The notes beneath the pieces are model-generated. The model searched no databases. It had not been told where the DNA came from and saw only the letters and a list, made by a program, of their open reading frames with translations. Shown here piece after piece: positions 34,157 through 40,193 of a stretch of DNA of 40,193 bases. Numbering within the stretch: position 1 is the first letter of the stretch; every line of letters starts with the position of its first letter. The translations under genes were made by a program, and so were the position numbers. Source of the stretch: an uncultured Roseateles sp. (lineage in GTDB: Bacteria > Pseudomonadota > Gammaproteobacteria > Burkholderiales > Burkholderiaceae_C); assembly GCF_913777145.1 (NCBI RefSeq), contig NZ_CAJYPS010000006.1, positions 1-40,193 of the forward strand, read 5' to 3'.

Positions 34157-35089
34157 ATGCGATTGATCACCGAGGCCGAAGTGGCCACCGTGCTGGACCT
34201 GCCCACCGCCACGGCGGCCTTGCGCGAAGCCTTCGCCCAGCATGGCCGCGGCGAGGCCCAGGTGCTGGCTCGCCACCGGGCCTCCGCCACGCAGGGCGGT
34301 ACCGCCCTGTCGGTCAGCGCGATGGGCGCGATTCTCGCCGCGGGTCAGGGCTTGCCTGCGGTGCTGGGCACCAAGGTGTATTCGGCGCGCGACGGTCGTT
34401 ACGACTTCGTGGTCACGCTGTTCTCGGCCGACACCGGCCATGCGATCGCCACGCTGCAGGCCAACGAGTTCACCCGCCTCCGTACCGCCGCGGCCACCGC
34501 GGTCGCGGCCGATCTGCTGGCCCGCCCGGACGCCCGCCGCCTGGCCGTGTTCGGGGCCGGCGTCCAGGCGCGCGCGCATGCGCAGGCGCTGTCGCTGGTG
34601 CGGCCGCTGCGCGAGGTGCTGGTGTGCGCGCGCAGCGGTGCGACCGAGCTGGCCGCCGAGCTGCAGGCCCTGCTGGGCCTGCCGGCCCGCGCGGTGGACG
34701 CGGCCACCGCGGCGGCCGAGGCCGATCTCATCGTCACCGCCACGCGGGCGTCCACGCCGCTGTTCGACGGCGCGTTGGTCCGGCCCGGCAGCTTCGTCGC
34801 CGCAGTGGGCTCCAGCAAGGCCACCGCGCGCGAGCTGGACGACACGCTGCTGGCGCGCGCGGCGCTGCTGGCGGTGGAATGGCGGCCCGCGGCCGAGCAG
34901 GAGTCCGGCGAGTTCGCGCTGGCCGCGCCCGGTGTGATCGCGCCGATGCGGGTGGCCGAGCTGGGCGAACTGCTGCTGGCGCCGCCCGAGCGCCGTGACG
35001 AGGATGTGGTGGTCTACAAGAGCGTGGGCATAGGCCTGGAGGACGTGGCGCTGGCCCGCCTGGTGGCCCACCGCCTGGGCGTGTGCTGA
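34157..35089 (+). CDS. Ornithine cyclodeaminase / mu-crystallin family protein
   Basis: An NAD(P)-dependent enzyme of 310 aa in the family that includes ornithine cyclodeaminase, archaeal-type alanine dehydrogenase and the ketimine (pyrroline-/piperideine-2-carboxylate) reductases. The substrate lysine K73 (GTKVYSARDG), R109 (FTRLRTAAATA) and the Rossmann motif FGAGVQARAHA (residues 132-142) are present. It cannot be assigned to a single reaction from sequence. A reductase or alanine-dehydrogenase role fits a D-amino-acid locus better than ornithine catabolism. The frame is open to 34079; I chose ATG 34157 (MRLITEAEV) because GAGG lies 7-10 nt upstream. It overlaps dacB by 1 bp (TGATG). Confidence 0.87.
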   Translation: MRLITEAEVATVLDLPTATAALREAFAQHGRGEAQVLARHRASATQGGTALSVSAMGAILAAGQGLPAVLGTKVYSARDGRYDFVVTLFSADTGHAIATLQANEFTRLRTAAATAVAADLLARPDARRLAVFGAGVQARAHAQALSLVRPLREVLVCARSGATELAAELQALLGLPARAVDAATAAAEADLIVTATRASTPLFDGALVRPGSFVAAVGSSKATARELDDTLLARAALLAVEWRPAAEQESGEFALAAPGVIAPMRVAELGELLLAPPERRDEDVVVYKSVGIGLEDVALARLVAHRLGVC

Positions 35090-36528
35090 TGCGCGCCGCC
35101 TCGCTGCTGCTGGCGCTGGCGCTCGCGGGCTGCGCCAGCTGGCAGGCGCCGGTGAGCCGGCCGGACGAGCTGCCCGAGGCGGTGCGGGCAGCCTTGCGCG
35201 ACAGCGGCCTGCCCGCCGCCAGCCTGGGCGTGGTGGCCCGGCCGCTGGACGGTTCGGTGCCGGGTCTTGCGCTGCGTGCCGACGATGCGATGGCGCCGGG
35301 CTCGGCGATGAAGCTGGTCACGGCCGTGGTGTCGCTGGACGTGCTGGGCATCAATCACCGCGGCCGCACCGAGCTGCTGGCCAGCGCGGCGCCGCGGGAC
35401 GGCGTCGTCGCGGGCGAGCTCATCCTGCGCGGCGGTGCCGACCCCGACCTGGACTGGCCCGCGCTGTGGTGGCTGCTGCGCCAGCTGCGCGAGAGCGGCG
35501 TGCGCGAGATCCGCGGCGGCCTGCGCGTGGACCGCACGCTGTTCACGCCCGAGCGCCCCGACTTGGGCCAGCCGCCCTTCGACGAGGCGCCCGAGTTCCC
35601 CTACAACGTGATCCCGGACGCGCTGCATCTCAATGGCAGCCTGCTGGACTACGAGCTCAGTGCCGATGGCGAGCGTGTCAGCGCGCGCAGCCTGCCGGCG
35701 CTGCCCGGCCTGCGGTTGGACGCCAGCGCGATGCGCGTGGGCGCAGCCCGCTGCAAGGACTGGGACGAGGGCTGGAAACCCGCGCAGCTGCAGCCCGAGG
35801 GCGAGGGCTGGCGGCTGACGCTGCAGGGCGAGTTCCCGCGCGACTGCCAGCGCCGCGCCGCGCTGCAGCTGGTGGACCGGCAGTGGCTCACGGTGCAGAT
35901 GCTGCGCCGCTTCTGGACCGAGCTGGGCGGCAGCCTGGGGCCGGGCGATGCGCAAGGCCCGACCCCGGCCGGCGCGGTGCTGCTGGCCAGCCACCAGGGC
36001 CGGCCGCTGGCCGAGCTGCTGCGTCCGGTGCTCAAGAGCAGCGACAACGCGCTGACCCGGCTGATCTACCTGCAGCTGGGCGCGCAGGCCGCTGGGCCTG
36101 GCGAGCCCACGCAGGCCGCGGCCGACCGCGTGGTGCGCCAGTGGCTGCAGGCCCACGGGCTGGACGACCGCAGCCTGGTGCTGGACAACGGCTCCGGCCT
36201 GTCGCGCAGCGAGCGCATCAGTCCGGCGCTGATGGCCGGCCTGCTGCGCGTGGCCCAGGCCGGTCGCCAGGCGCCCGAGCTGCAGCAGGCGCTGCCCATC
36301 GCGGGCCTAGACGGCACGATGACGCGCCGCCTCAAGGCCAGCCCCGCGGCCGGGCTGGCGCGGCTCAAGACCGGCACGCTGCGCGATGCGGTGGGCCTGG
36401 CCGGCTACATCCCGGACGCCCGCGGCCGCCTGTGGGTGTTTGCCGCCATGGTCAACGACCCCCAGGCCGGTGCCAAGGGCCGGGTGGTGCTGGACGCGCT
36501 GGCCGACTGGGTGGCGCGCCAGCACTGA
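35089..36528 (+). CDS. dacB: D-alanyl-D-alanine carboxypeptidase/endopeptidase, PBP4 type
   Basis: A class C low-molecular-weight penicillin-binding protein (peptidase family S13), 479 aa, which trims or cleaves D-Ala-containing peptide cross-links in the periplasm. The three motifs are S72-A-M-K75, S318-D-N320 and K427-T-G. The long insertion between the first two motifs is typical of PBP4. The N-terminus is a lipoprotein signal, MRAASLLLALALAGC (Cys15), so it should be membrane-anchored, unlike soluble E. coli PBP4. A GTG two codons earlier is possible, but ATG 35089 gives the TGATG overlap with the upstream OCD-family gene. Confidence 0.93.
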   Translation: MRAASLLLALALAGCASWQAPVSRPDELPEAVRAALRDSGLPAASLGVVARPLDGSVPGLALRADDAMAPGSAMKLVTAVVSLDVLGINHRGRTELLASAAPRDGVVAGELILRGGADPDLDWPALWWLLRQLRESGVREIRGGLRVDRTLFTPERPDLGQPPFDEAPEFPYNVIPDALHLNGSLLDYELSADGERVSARSLPALPGLRLDASAMRVGAARCKDWDEGWKPAQLQPEGEGWRLTLQGEFPRDCQRRAALQLVDRQWLTVQMLRRFWTELGGSLGPGDAQGPTPAGAVLLASHQGRPLAELLRPVLKSSDNALTRLIYLQLGAQAAGPGEPTQAAADRVVRQWLQAHGLDDRSLVLDNGSGLSRSERISPALMAGLLRVAQAGRQAPELQQALPIAGLDGTMTRRLKASPAAGLARLKTGTLRDAVGLAGYIPDARGRLWVFAAMVNDPQAGAKGRVVLDALADWVARQH

Positions 36529-36533
36529 GGCCC

Positions 36534-36551
36534 GGGGGGATTTGCACCCCC
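36534..36551. terminator. G/C hairpin after dacB
   Basis: GGGGGG-attTGCA-CCCCC can form a 5-bp stem just past the dacB stop, without a U-tract. A -10-like TATGCT follows at 36586-36591 for the next gene. It may separate the two transcription units. Confidence 0.3.
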
Positions 36552-36622
36552 AGCCTGGCCACTGGCGCCTGGCGCGCCGCCGCCCTATGCTGGCCGCAAA
36601 AGTCCGGCAGCAGGGAGTCAGC

Positions 36623-37414
36623 ATGGCCAGGAGCTTGCGGATCGTGTGCGCCCTCGCGTGGGCGCTGGGGGGCGGCTGGGGCCTCGCGCCGTGCGTGGCG
36701 GCCCAGCCGGTGATGCGTTTCGTCACCGAGGTCTTCCCGCCCTACACCTATGCGGCGCCCGATGGCCGCGCGGCCGGCCCCATGGCCGACGTGCTGCAGG
36801 CCGCCTGCGCCCGGCTGGGCTGGACCTGCCTGGTCGAGGTGCTGCCCTGGCGGCGGGCGCTGGGCATGGCGCAGCGCGGCGAGGTCGAGGGCCTCTTCAC
36901 GGTGGCCGATTCGCCGGAGCGGCGTCAGTACTTCCATGTGTCGCCGCCCATCATCGAGGCCCGCTACGTGCTGTGGGCCCGCCTGGGCAGCAGCTACCGC
37001 TACAGCGGCGACACCCAGGGTCTGGCCGGCCGCACGCTGGGGGCCTACGGCCCCTCGGCCACAGCGCTGACGCTGGAGCAGCTGATAGACGGCGTGGCCG
37101 CGCGCAGCGAGATCGAGCCCGACAACCGCACGGTGCTGCGCAAGCTCTCGGTGGGCCGCTATGGCGAGGATGGGCTGGGCCTGGTCAACGAAGCCGTGGC
37201 CCAGCACCTGATGCGTGAGGACGGCATCCACAACCTGCAGCCGGTGGGCGTGGTGAAGAGCTTCAGCTACTCCTTCGGCCTGTCGCGCCAGGGGCTGGAG
37301 CCGGCCGTCGCGCAGAGCTTTGCGAAGGCGCTGTACGAGCTGTGCCGCAGCGGCCGCACGGCCGAGCTGCTCAAGCCCTACGGCCTGCCCGGCTCGGCCT
37401 GCCAGAAGCCCTGA
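36623..37414 (+). CDS. Periplasmic family-3 solute-binding protein, orphan
   Basis: A 263-aa exported protein with a Sec signal (ending about ...PCVAAQ). It has the PBPb/SBP_bac_3 pattern: RFVTEVFPPYTYAAPDGRAAG at the start of the mature protein, a central W-R-R-A-L-G-M-A-Q stretch and ADSPERRQYFHVSPPI with the usual ligand-binding R. Such proteins bind polar amino acids or small organic ions. No permease or ATPase is adjacent. AGGGAG (36612-36617) is the RBS of ATG 36623. Its stop faces that of the exported LD-carboxypeptidase, with both TGA codons in a small TGAGC...GCTCA dyad (37412-37427). Confidence 0.83.
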   Translation: MARSLRIVCALAWALGGGWGLAPCVAAQPVMRFVTEVFPPYTYAAPDGRAAGPMADVLQAACARLGWTCLVEVLPWRRALGMAQRGEVEGLFTVADSPERRQYFHVSPPIIEARYVLWARLGSSYRYSGDTQGLAGRTLGAYGPSATALTLEQLIDGVAARSEIEPDNRTVLRKLSVGRYGEDGLGLVNEAVAQHLMREDGIHNLQPVGVVKSFSYSFGLSRQGLEPAVAQSFAKALYELCRSGRTAELLKPYGLPGSACQKP

Positions 37415-37424
37415 GCGGCAGAGC

Positions 37425-38465
37425 TCACAGCACCGCGGGCTGCAGCAGGCGCAGCGTGCCGGCGTCGGCGTCGATCTCGGCCGGCGCGCCCACCGGCACG
37501 GTCATCTTGCGCTTGATGTGGCCTATGGCCGCGCCGCGATAGACCGGCACGCCCAGGCCCAGGAAGTAGTCGTCGAAGACCTCGTCCAGCGTCAGGCTGC
37601 CATAGCCGTCGCCGGGTTCGCACTTGGTGAAGCGGCCCAGCACGATGCCCGCCGCCTGGCTGAGGGCGCCGCTCAGGCGCAGCGTGGAGAGGCAGCGGTC
37701 GATGCGGTAGATGTACTCGTTGATGTCTTCCAGGAACAGGATCGCGCCGCGGCAGTCCGGGAAGTAGGCCGTGCCGGCCAGCGAGGCCAGCACGGTCAGG
37801 TTGCCGCCCACCAGCGGGCCCTGCGCGCGCCCCGGACGTATCGTGGTGATGCGCTCCTCGCGCACGACCACGTCGTCGCCGGCCTTGCCCACCGGGTTGC
37901 GCAGCACCGCGGCCTCGGCGTTCATCACCACGGCCCGGAAGCTCTGCAGCGAGTAGTCGTTCCATTCCGAGCTGGCCACCGGGCAGTGAAAGCTCACCAG
38001 GCCGGTCTGGCGGTGGATGGCATTCACCAGGCTGGTCAGGTCGCTGAAGCCGCCGAAGAACTTCGGCTTGCGGCGTATCAGCGCGTAGTCCAGCTTGTCG
38101 ACGATGCGGTTGCAGCCCGAGCCGCCGGTCATCGCAATGATGCCGGCCACCTCGTCGTCCGCGAACATCGCGTTCACATCGGCCGCACGCTGCTCGTCGG
38201 TGCCTGCAAAGGGGCCGCGCCGCGCCGCCACATGGGCGCCCAGCTTGACCTTGAAGCCCAGCGCCTGCAGCGCTTCCACCGCGATCTTCAGCGGCTCGCG
38301 CTCGAAGGTGGCGTTGGCCGGGCTGACCAGGCCCAGCGTGTCGCCCGGCCGCAGGCGGCGCGCGCGCAGCGGGCCCTCGGCGGCGGCCTGCAGCGGGCCG
38401 CTGGCGCCCAGCAGTGCGGCGGCGGCGCTGCTGAACTGGAGGAGTTGGCGACGGGAGGTGTTCAT
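37425..38465 (-). CDS. LD-carboxypeptidase, peptidase family S66, exported
   Basis: A second S66 enzyme, 346 aa, with the triad S141 (FFGGFSDLTS), E246 (ILFLEDINEYIYRID) and H316 (IGHIKRK). Unlike the first copy it has an export signal with twin arginines, MNTSRRQLLQFSSAAAALLG, cleavage probably after ...GPLQAAA near residue 29. This suggests the Tat route and action in the periplasm. ATG 38465 has GGAG about 7 nt upstream; a TTG one codon earlier is less likely. It is transcribed alone, convergent with the solute-binding gene and divergent from the DUF1653 gene. Confidence 0.92.
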   Translation of the reverse strand: MNTSRRQLLQFSSAAAALLGASGPLQAAAEGPLRARRLRPGDTLGLVSPANATFEREPLKIAVEALQALGFKVKLGAHVAARRGPFAGTDEQRAADVNAMFADDEVAGIIAMTGGSGCNRIVDKLDYALIRRKPKFFGGFSDLTSLVNAIHRQTGLVSFHCPVASSEWNDYSLQSFRAVVMNAEAAVLRNPVGKAGDDVVVREERITTIRPGRAQGPLVGGNLTVLASLAGTAYFPDCRGAILFLEDINEYIYRIDRCLSTLRLSGALSQAAGIVLGRFTKCEPGDGYGSLTLDEVFDDYFLGLGVPVYRGAAIGHIKRKMTVPVGAPAEIDADAGTLRLLQPAVL

Positions 38466-38531
38466 CAAGGGGCTCCGCAGGACTTGGAGATGGAATCAGG
38501 GATGAGCGGTGGGTTGGGGTCCAATGGCGCG

Positions 38532-38768
38532 ATGAGCACCGAAGACCTGACCCCCTTGCCCGTGCTCGCGCCGGGCCGCTACCGCCACTACAAGGGCCTG
38601 GACTACGAGGTGGTCGCGGTCGCGCGCCACAGCGAGACGCTGGAGCCCCAGGTGGTCTACCGCCCGCTCTACAACGACAGCGGCTGGTGGGTGCGCCCCT
38701 ATGCGATGTTCGTGGAGCAGGTGGCCGTGGACGGCCGGCTGCGGCCGCGCTTCGAGTTCGTGGGCTGA
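38532..38768 (+). CDS. DUF1653 domain protein
   Basis: A small cytosolic protein of 78 aa. It is DUF1653 in full: GRYRHYKGLDYEVVAVARHSET, then LEPQVVYRPLY and WWVRPYAMF. The function is unknown; the compact beta-rich fold is common across proteobacteria. ATG 38532 matches family starts; the in-frame ATG 38502 would add ten weak residues. It faces the D-Ala-D-Ala dipeptidase gene with 8 bp between the stops, a TGAC...GTCA dyad (38766-38779). No link to wall metabolism is established. Confidence 0.9.
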   Translation: MSTEDLTPLPVLAPGRYRHYKGLDYEVVAVARHSETLEPQVVYRPLYNDSGWWVRPYAMFVEQVAVDGRLRPRFEFVG

Positions 38769-38776
38769 CGCGCGGG

Positions 38777-39382
38777 TCACAGCACGCGCGGCAGATCGCG
38801 GCGCACCGCCACGCGGTCGCCAAAGTCGAAATGCCACCACTCGGTGCTGATGCCGTGGAAGCCCGCCTCACGCATCGCAGCGCGCAGCCAGCCGCGCTCC
38901 ACCAGGTGCTGGGCGCTCAGCGTGCCCAGCGCCAGGTGCTCGGCCTCGTGATCGGGGTGGGAGGCCAGCGTCATCTCGTCGAAGCCGCTGCCCATGTCCA
39001 CCTCGCGACCGTCGGGCGCCAGCAGGGTCAGGTCCACCGCCATGCCGAAGCTGTGGATGGAGCCGCGCTCGGGTGGGGCCAGGTACATCGTCAGCGGTGT
39101 GCCCTGCAACTCATCCCACAGGCGCTGCTGCACCCGCTGCGGCCGCAGCGCGTCCAGCACCAGCAGCCGGTAGCCGGGCCGGCGCGCGGCCAGCCAGGCG
39201 GCGGCCTGCTCCAGCGCGTCGGCCGCCTCGCGGCGCAGCCAGGCGCAGTCGAAGCCCTCGTAGACCGGATGGCCGACGAAGTTGTCGGCGGTCGCATAGC
39301 GCAGCTCGGTCGCGATGCCCTGGCCCAGCGAGTCCAGGCGGCGGAAGTCGGGGTGCGCGGCGATGTCTTCGATGCGGATCAT
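38777..39382 (-). CDS. ddpX: D-Ala-D-Ala dipeptidase, VanX/DdpX family
   Basis: A zinc dipeptidase of peptidase family M15D that hydrolyses free D-Ala-D-Ala. The 201-aa length fits. Zinc ligands H110 and D117 are in SIHSFGMAVD, the third, H184, and the catalytic E181 in STEWWHF. These two have the same numbering as in VanX. R80 (LDALRPQ) matches the transition-state arginine. There is no signal peptide, so it acts in the cytosol. In bacteria that do not resist vancomycin, DdpX-type enzymes let the cell use D-Ala-D-Ala as a nutrient. ATG 39382 overlaps the upstream LysR stop (ATGA), so it is coupled to the regulator. Confidence 0.93.
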   Translation of the reverse strand: MIRIEDIAAHPDFRRLDSLGQGIATELRYATADNFVGHPVYEGFDCAWLRREAADALEQAAAWLAARRPGYRLLVLDALRPQRVQQRLWDELQGTPLTMYLAPPERGSIHSFGMAVDLTLLAPDGREVDMGSGFDEMTLASHPDHEAEHLALGTLSAQHLVERGWLRAAMREAGFHGISTEWWHFDFGDRVAVRRDLPRVL

Positions 39383-40193
39383 GGCAGGCGCTTGAGGTGG
39401 TCCTGCGCGGCCGCGGTGATGAACTTGACCAGCCGGCGCGAGGCCTGGCCCAGCGGCGCACTGGCGGCGCTGAGCAGGAAGAGGTTGACGTTGACGCTGG
39501 GGTCCAGCGCGCGGATGCGCACCTTGTTCGGGTCGGCGCTGGCGGCGGTGAAGGGGTCCACCAGCGTCATGCCCACGCCGGCCTCCACCAGCGCGCGCGC
39601 GAGCTGGTAGGTCTGCACCGTGATGCGGCTGGACAGGCGCTCGGCCGACTCCGGCCCCAGCGCCTCGCCCGCGTGATGCAGCAGGCCGGCCAGCGGGTCG
39701 TCGCTCTGCAGGCCCACGATCTCGGTGCGTATGTCGGCCAGGCCCAGCGGCCCCTCGCCCTGGGCCTCGGGGCTGCCCAGCGGGCACAGCGCGACCATGG
39801 CGCCGCTGGCGATGGCCTCGGCCTTGATGCCGGGGTGGCGCGGGTCCTGCAGCGACAGCGCCAGGTCGGCCTCGCCCAGCAGCAGCGCCGACACGATTTC
39901 CCGCGTGTGATGCGTGGCCAGCGAGCAGCTCGCGTTGGGGAAGGCGCGCACCCAGGGCGTCATCGCGGCCGGCACGATGGCCATGGCCAGCGCGGGCGTG
40001 GCGATCAGCCGCACCTGCTCGCTCTCGCCGCTCTTGAGGTTGGCCGCCAGCCGGCGTATGCCCACCAGGTCGCGGTTGAGCTTGTCGATCTCCACGAACA
40101 GGCGCTGCGCCTCGGGCGTGGGGTAGAGCTTGCCGCGCACGCGGTCGAACAGCGGCATGCCCAGCTGCAGCTCGCAGTGCTGCAGCACCTTGG
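39379..40193 (-). CDS. LysR-family regulator, N-terminus cut by the window
   Basis: The C-terminal about 271 residues of a LysR regulator; the start and most of the winged helix lie beyond the right edge. The visible sequence begins in the helix-turn-helix end (KVLQHCELQLGMPLFDR...G-K-L-Y-PTPEA) and continues through the full effector domain (QVRLIATPALAMAIVP, VGMTLVDPFTAA). Its stop overlaps the ddpX start by ATGA, so the regulator gene is first in the transcript and ddpX second. The effector is unknown. Confidence 0.9.
   Translation of the reverse strand, partial: KVLQHCELQLGMPLFDRVRGKLYPTPEAQRLFVEIDKLNRDLVGIRRLAANLKSGESEQVRLIATPALAMAIVPAAMTPWVRAFPNASCSLATHHTREIVSALLLGEADLALSLQDPRHPGIKAEAIASGAMVALCPLGSPEAQGEGPLGLADIRTEIVGLQSDDPLAGLLHHAGEALGPESAERLSSRITVQTYQLARALVEAGVGMTLVDPFTAASADPNKVRIRALDPSVNVNLFLLSAASAPLGQASRRLVKFITAAAQDHLKRLP

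Noticed and set aside
38777..39382. Vancomycin resistance (vanX)
   Set aside because: No vanH or vanA-type genes are present and the cell is Gram-negative; nutrient or recycling use of D-Ala-D-Ala fits better.

Overview
The window comes from a high-GC Gram-negative bacterium, most likely a betaproteobacterium of the order Burkholderiales (Roseateles/Pelomonas/Rubrivivax-like). The reasons are very GC-rich third codon positions, a GcvA-like LysR gene divergent from a DUF2917 gene, the neighbourhood cca - GST - NDUFA9-like - lytic transglycosylase - 5-formyl-THF cyclo-ligase, and inner- and outer-membrane systems typical of that group. This placement rests on gene content only. I see no tRNA, rRNA, CRISPR array or intact mobile element.

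Layout. 1-690 is a visibly lower-GC stretch with no gene I can support. It ends in degenerate direct repeats (694-755) and looks like decayed mobile DNA. A TauE/SafE permease (877-1695) follows, then a complete six-gene Mrp-type Na+(K+)/H+ antiporter operon mrpA(B)CDEFG (2134-8184). Converging on it from the minus strand is a tripartite RND efflux operon, adaptor - pump - outer-membrane channel, with a periplasmic thioredoxin gene at its end (14429 down to 8193). cca lies just upstream on the same strand. 15957-21946 holds housekeeping genes: a GST, an NDUFA9-like oxidoreductase coupled to a Slt-type lytic transglycosylase, a divergent 5-formyl-THF cyclo-ligase and a Kef-type antiporter.

21962-25472 is regulatory: a GcvA-like LysR/DUF2917 pair, a TfoX-N protein, and a Crp/Fnr regulator divergent from a DUF2332 gene. 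A perfect palindrome lies between the last two. tyrB and an orphan solute-binding protein follow on the plus strand.

27678-40193 is rich in genes for cell-wall peptides and D-amino acids. It contains dadA, a cytosolic-looking SxxK serine hydrolase, a cytosolic LD-carboxypeptidase, a large TonB-dependent receptor, an ornithine-cyclodeaminase-family reductase coupled to a lipoprotein PBP4 (dacB), another orphan solute-binding protein, a second and exported LD-carboxypeptidase, a DUF1653 protein, a VanX/DdpX-type D-Ala-D-Ala dipeptidase and a LysR regulator cut by the window edge. Each family is known. Their combination suggests a locus that takes up or trims wall-derived (D,D/L,D) peptides and feeds D-alanine into central metabolism. 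I rate this the most interesting part of the window. The two most specific new predictions are a Crp/Fnr site centred at -41.5 of the DUF2332 promoter and a hairpin that masks the tyrB ribosome-binding site.
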